Positions 13,225-13,604 of a stretch of 13,604 nucleotides of DNA are shown piece by piece. The position numbers were made by a program, and so were the translations under genes. The notes beneath the pieces are model-generated. The model did not search any database, had not been told where the DNA came from, and saw only the letters and a list, made by a program, of their open reading frames with translations. Source of the stretch: an uncultured Selenomonadales bacterium (lineage in GTDB: Bacteria; Bacillota; Negativicutes; Selenomonadales; Selenomonadaceae); contig CAMVAG010000035.1 in the NCBI GenBank assembly GCA_947165405.1, positions 1-13,604 on the forward strand, written 5' to 3'. Within the stretch, counting starts at the first letter, position 1, and each line of letters begins with the position of its first letter.

Positions 13225-13604
13225 TCAAGTCGTGTAGTCTGCATTGATTTTGACGTATTGGAAGCTTAGGTCGCAAGTGTAAATCGTGGCGGAAGAATCG
13301 CCGAGCCCGAGAGAAATATCAACGATTATATCATGCGCCGTCAAAATTTTTTTCATGGCGTCTGCGTCAAATTTCGTGACGAGACCTTTGTCGTAAACGG
13401 TGAGCCCGCCGAACTTGATAGAAATTTTTTCGGGAACAACTTTAACGCCCGAATAGCCGACCGCGCAGATTGTTCTGCCGGGATTTGCATCTTGACCAAA
13501 GAAGGCGGTTTTCACGAGCGGAGAGTTTGCAACAGCCATTCCAACTTTCTTTGCGTCAGCGAAACTTTCCGCGCCCGTGACATTGATTGTGATAAATTTG
13601 GTTG
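13225..13604 (-). CDS. argJ: Glutamate N-acetyltransferase ArgJ, C-terminal part
   Basis: ArgJ transfers an acetyl group from acetylornithine to glutamate in arginine synthesis, and in some species also makes acetylglutamate from acetyl-CoA. Only the last 126 residues are in the window; the gene runs off the right edge. The frame opens with TKFITINVTGAESFADAKK (from 13602 downward), continues with VANSPLVKTAFFGQDANPGR and ends TCDLSFQYVKINADYTT, a typical ArgJ C-terminus. The autocleavage threonine would lie upstream, outside the window. The protein continues upstream of the internal Met at 13539. The TGA stop (13227-13225) touches the TAA of the convergent decarboxylase gene, leaving no intergenic base. 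Confidence 0.93.
   Translation of the reverse strand, partial: TKFITINVTGAESFADAKKVGMAVANSPLVKTAFFGQDANPGRTICAVGYSGVKVVPEKISIKFGGLTVYDKGLVTKFDADAMKKILTAHDIIVDISLGLGDSSATIYTCDLSFQYVKINADYTT

Overview
The window looks like bacterial chromosome from an anaerobic Bacillota lineage. My best guess is Negativicutes (Selenomonas-like). This rests on a SepF cell-division protein, a TypA gene, a GltS carrier, a short Bacillus-type Orn/Lys/Arg decarboxylase, strong AAGGAGG-type ribosome binding sites and TTGnnn-17-TAtaAT promoters. The assignment is inference; no rRNA or other phylogenetic marker is present. All complete genes are on the + strand; only the partial argJ at the right edge is on the - strand. 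Gene order from the left: a few codons of an upstream gene, a structured intergenic segment (46-299), recR, a heptamer-repeat hairpin, galU, dpaL, a large glycosyltransferase-GH3 fusion, another heptamer array, a TAXI-type binding lipoprotein, gltS, a small unknown gene, a terminator, typA, a degenerate sigma-70 family gene, sepF, a terminator, an Orn/Lys/Arg decarboxylase and the 3' end of argJ.

Region 1 (1-1036): recR (recombinational repair) follows 254 bp of hairpin-rich non-coding DNA. The recR stop codon lies inside a TTAGCTG heptamer array, which forms the left arm of a 36-nt snap-back hairpin ending in eight T. The -35 box of the galU promoter starts inside that T tract. Region 2 (1037-5636): galU, dpaL and the GT2-GH3 fusion are packed with an 8-nt overlap and a 3-nt gap, so they are probably one operon. 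UDP-glucose supply, a PLP-dependent diaminopropionate/amino-acid lyase and a protein joining a glycosyltransferase to an acyl-adenylating amide-forming domain form the most unusual set in the window. They may build or modify an amidated glycoconjugate.

Region 3 (5637-8205): a TAXI solute-binding lipoprotein is followed by GltS instead of the usual TRAP membrane subunits, and then by a 74-residue unknown protein with a TTG start. A clear intrinsic terminator closes this unit. It suggests a binding-protein-assisted Na+/glutamate-type transporter. Region 4 (8206-10934): typA has its own consensus-like promoter and is followed by a sigma-70-like protein that lacks the sigma-3 domain and the key promoter-recognition residues. 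Region 5 (10935-13604): sepF has its own promoter and terminator and lies away from its usual ylm neighbours. A fold-I basic amino acid decarboxylase with a non-ATG start follows, and its stop codon abuts that of the convergent argJ.

No tRNA, rRNA, CRISPR array, transposase or phage gene was seen. Recurrent heptamer arrays at three sites (TTAGCTG, TAATTCC, ATTCCCC) are the main repeat signature. One of them is translated in frame at the N-terminus of DpaL.
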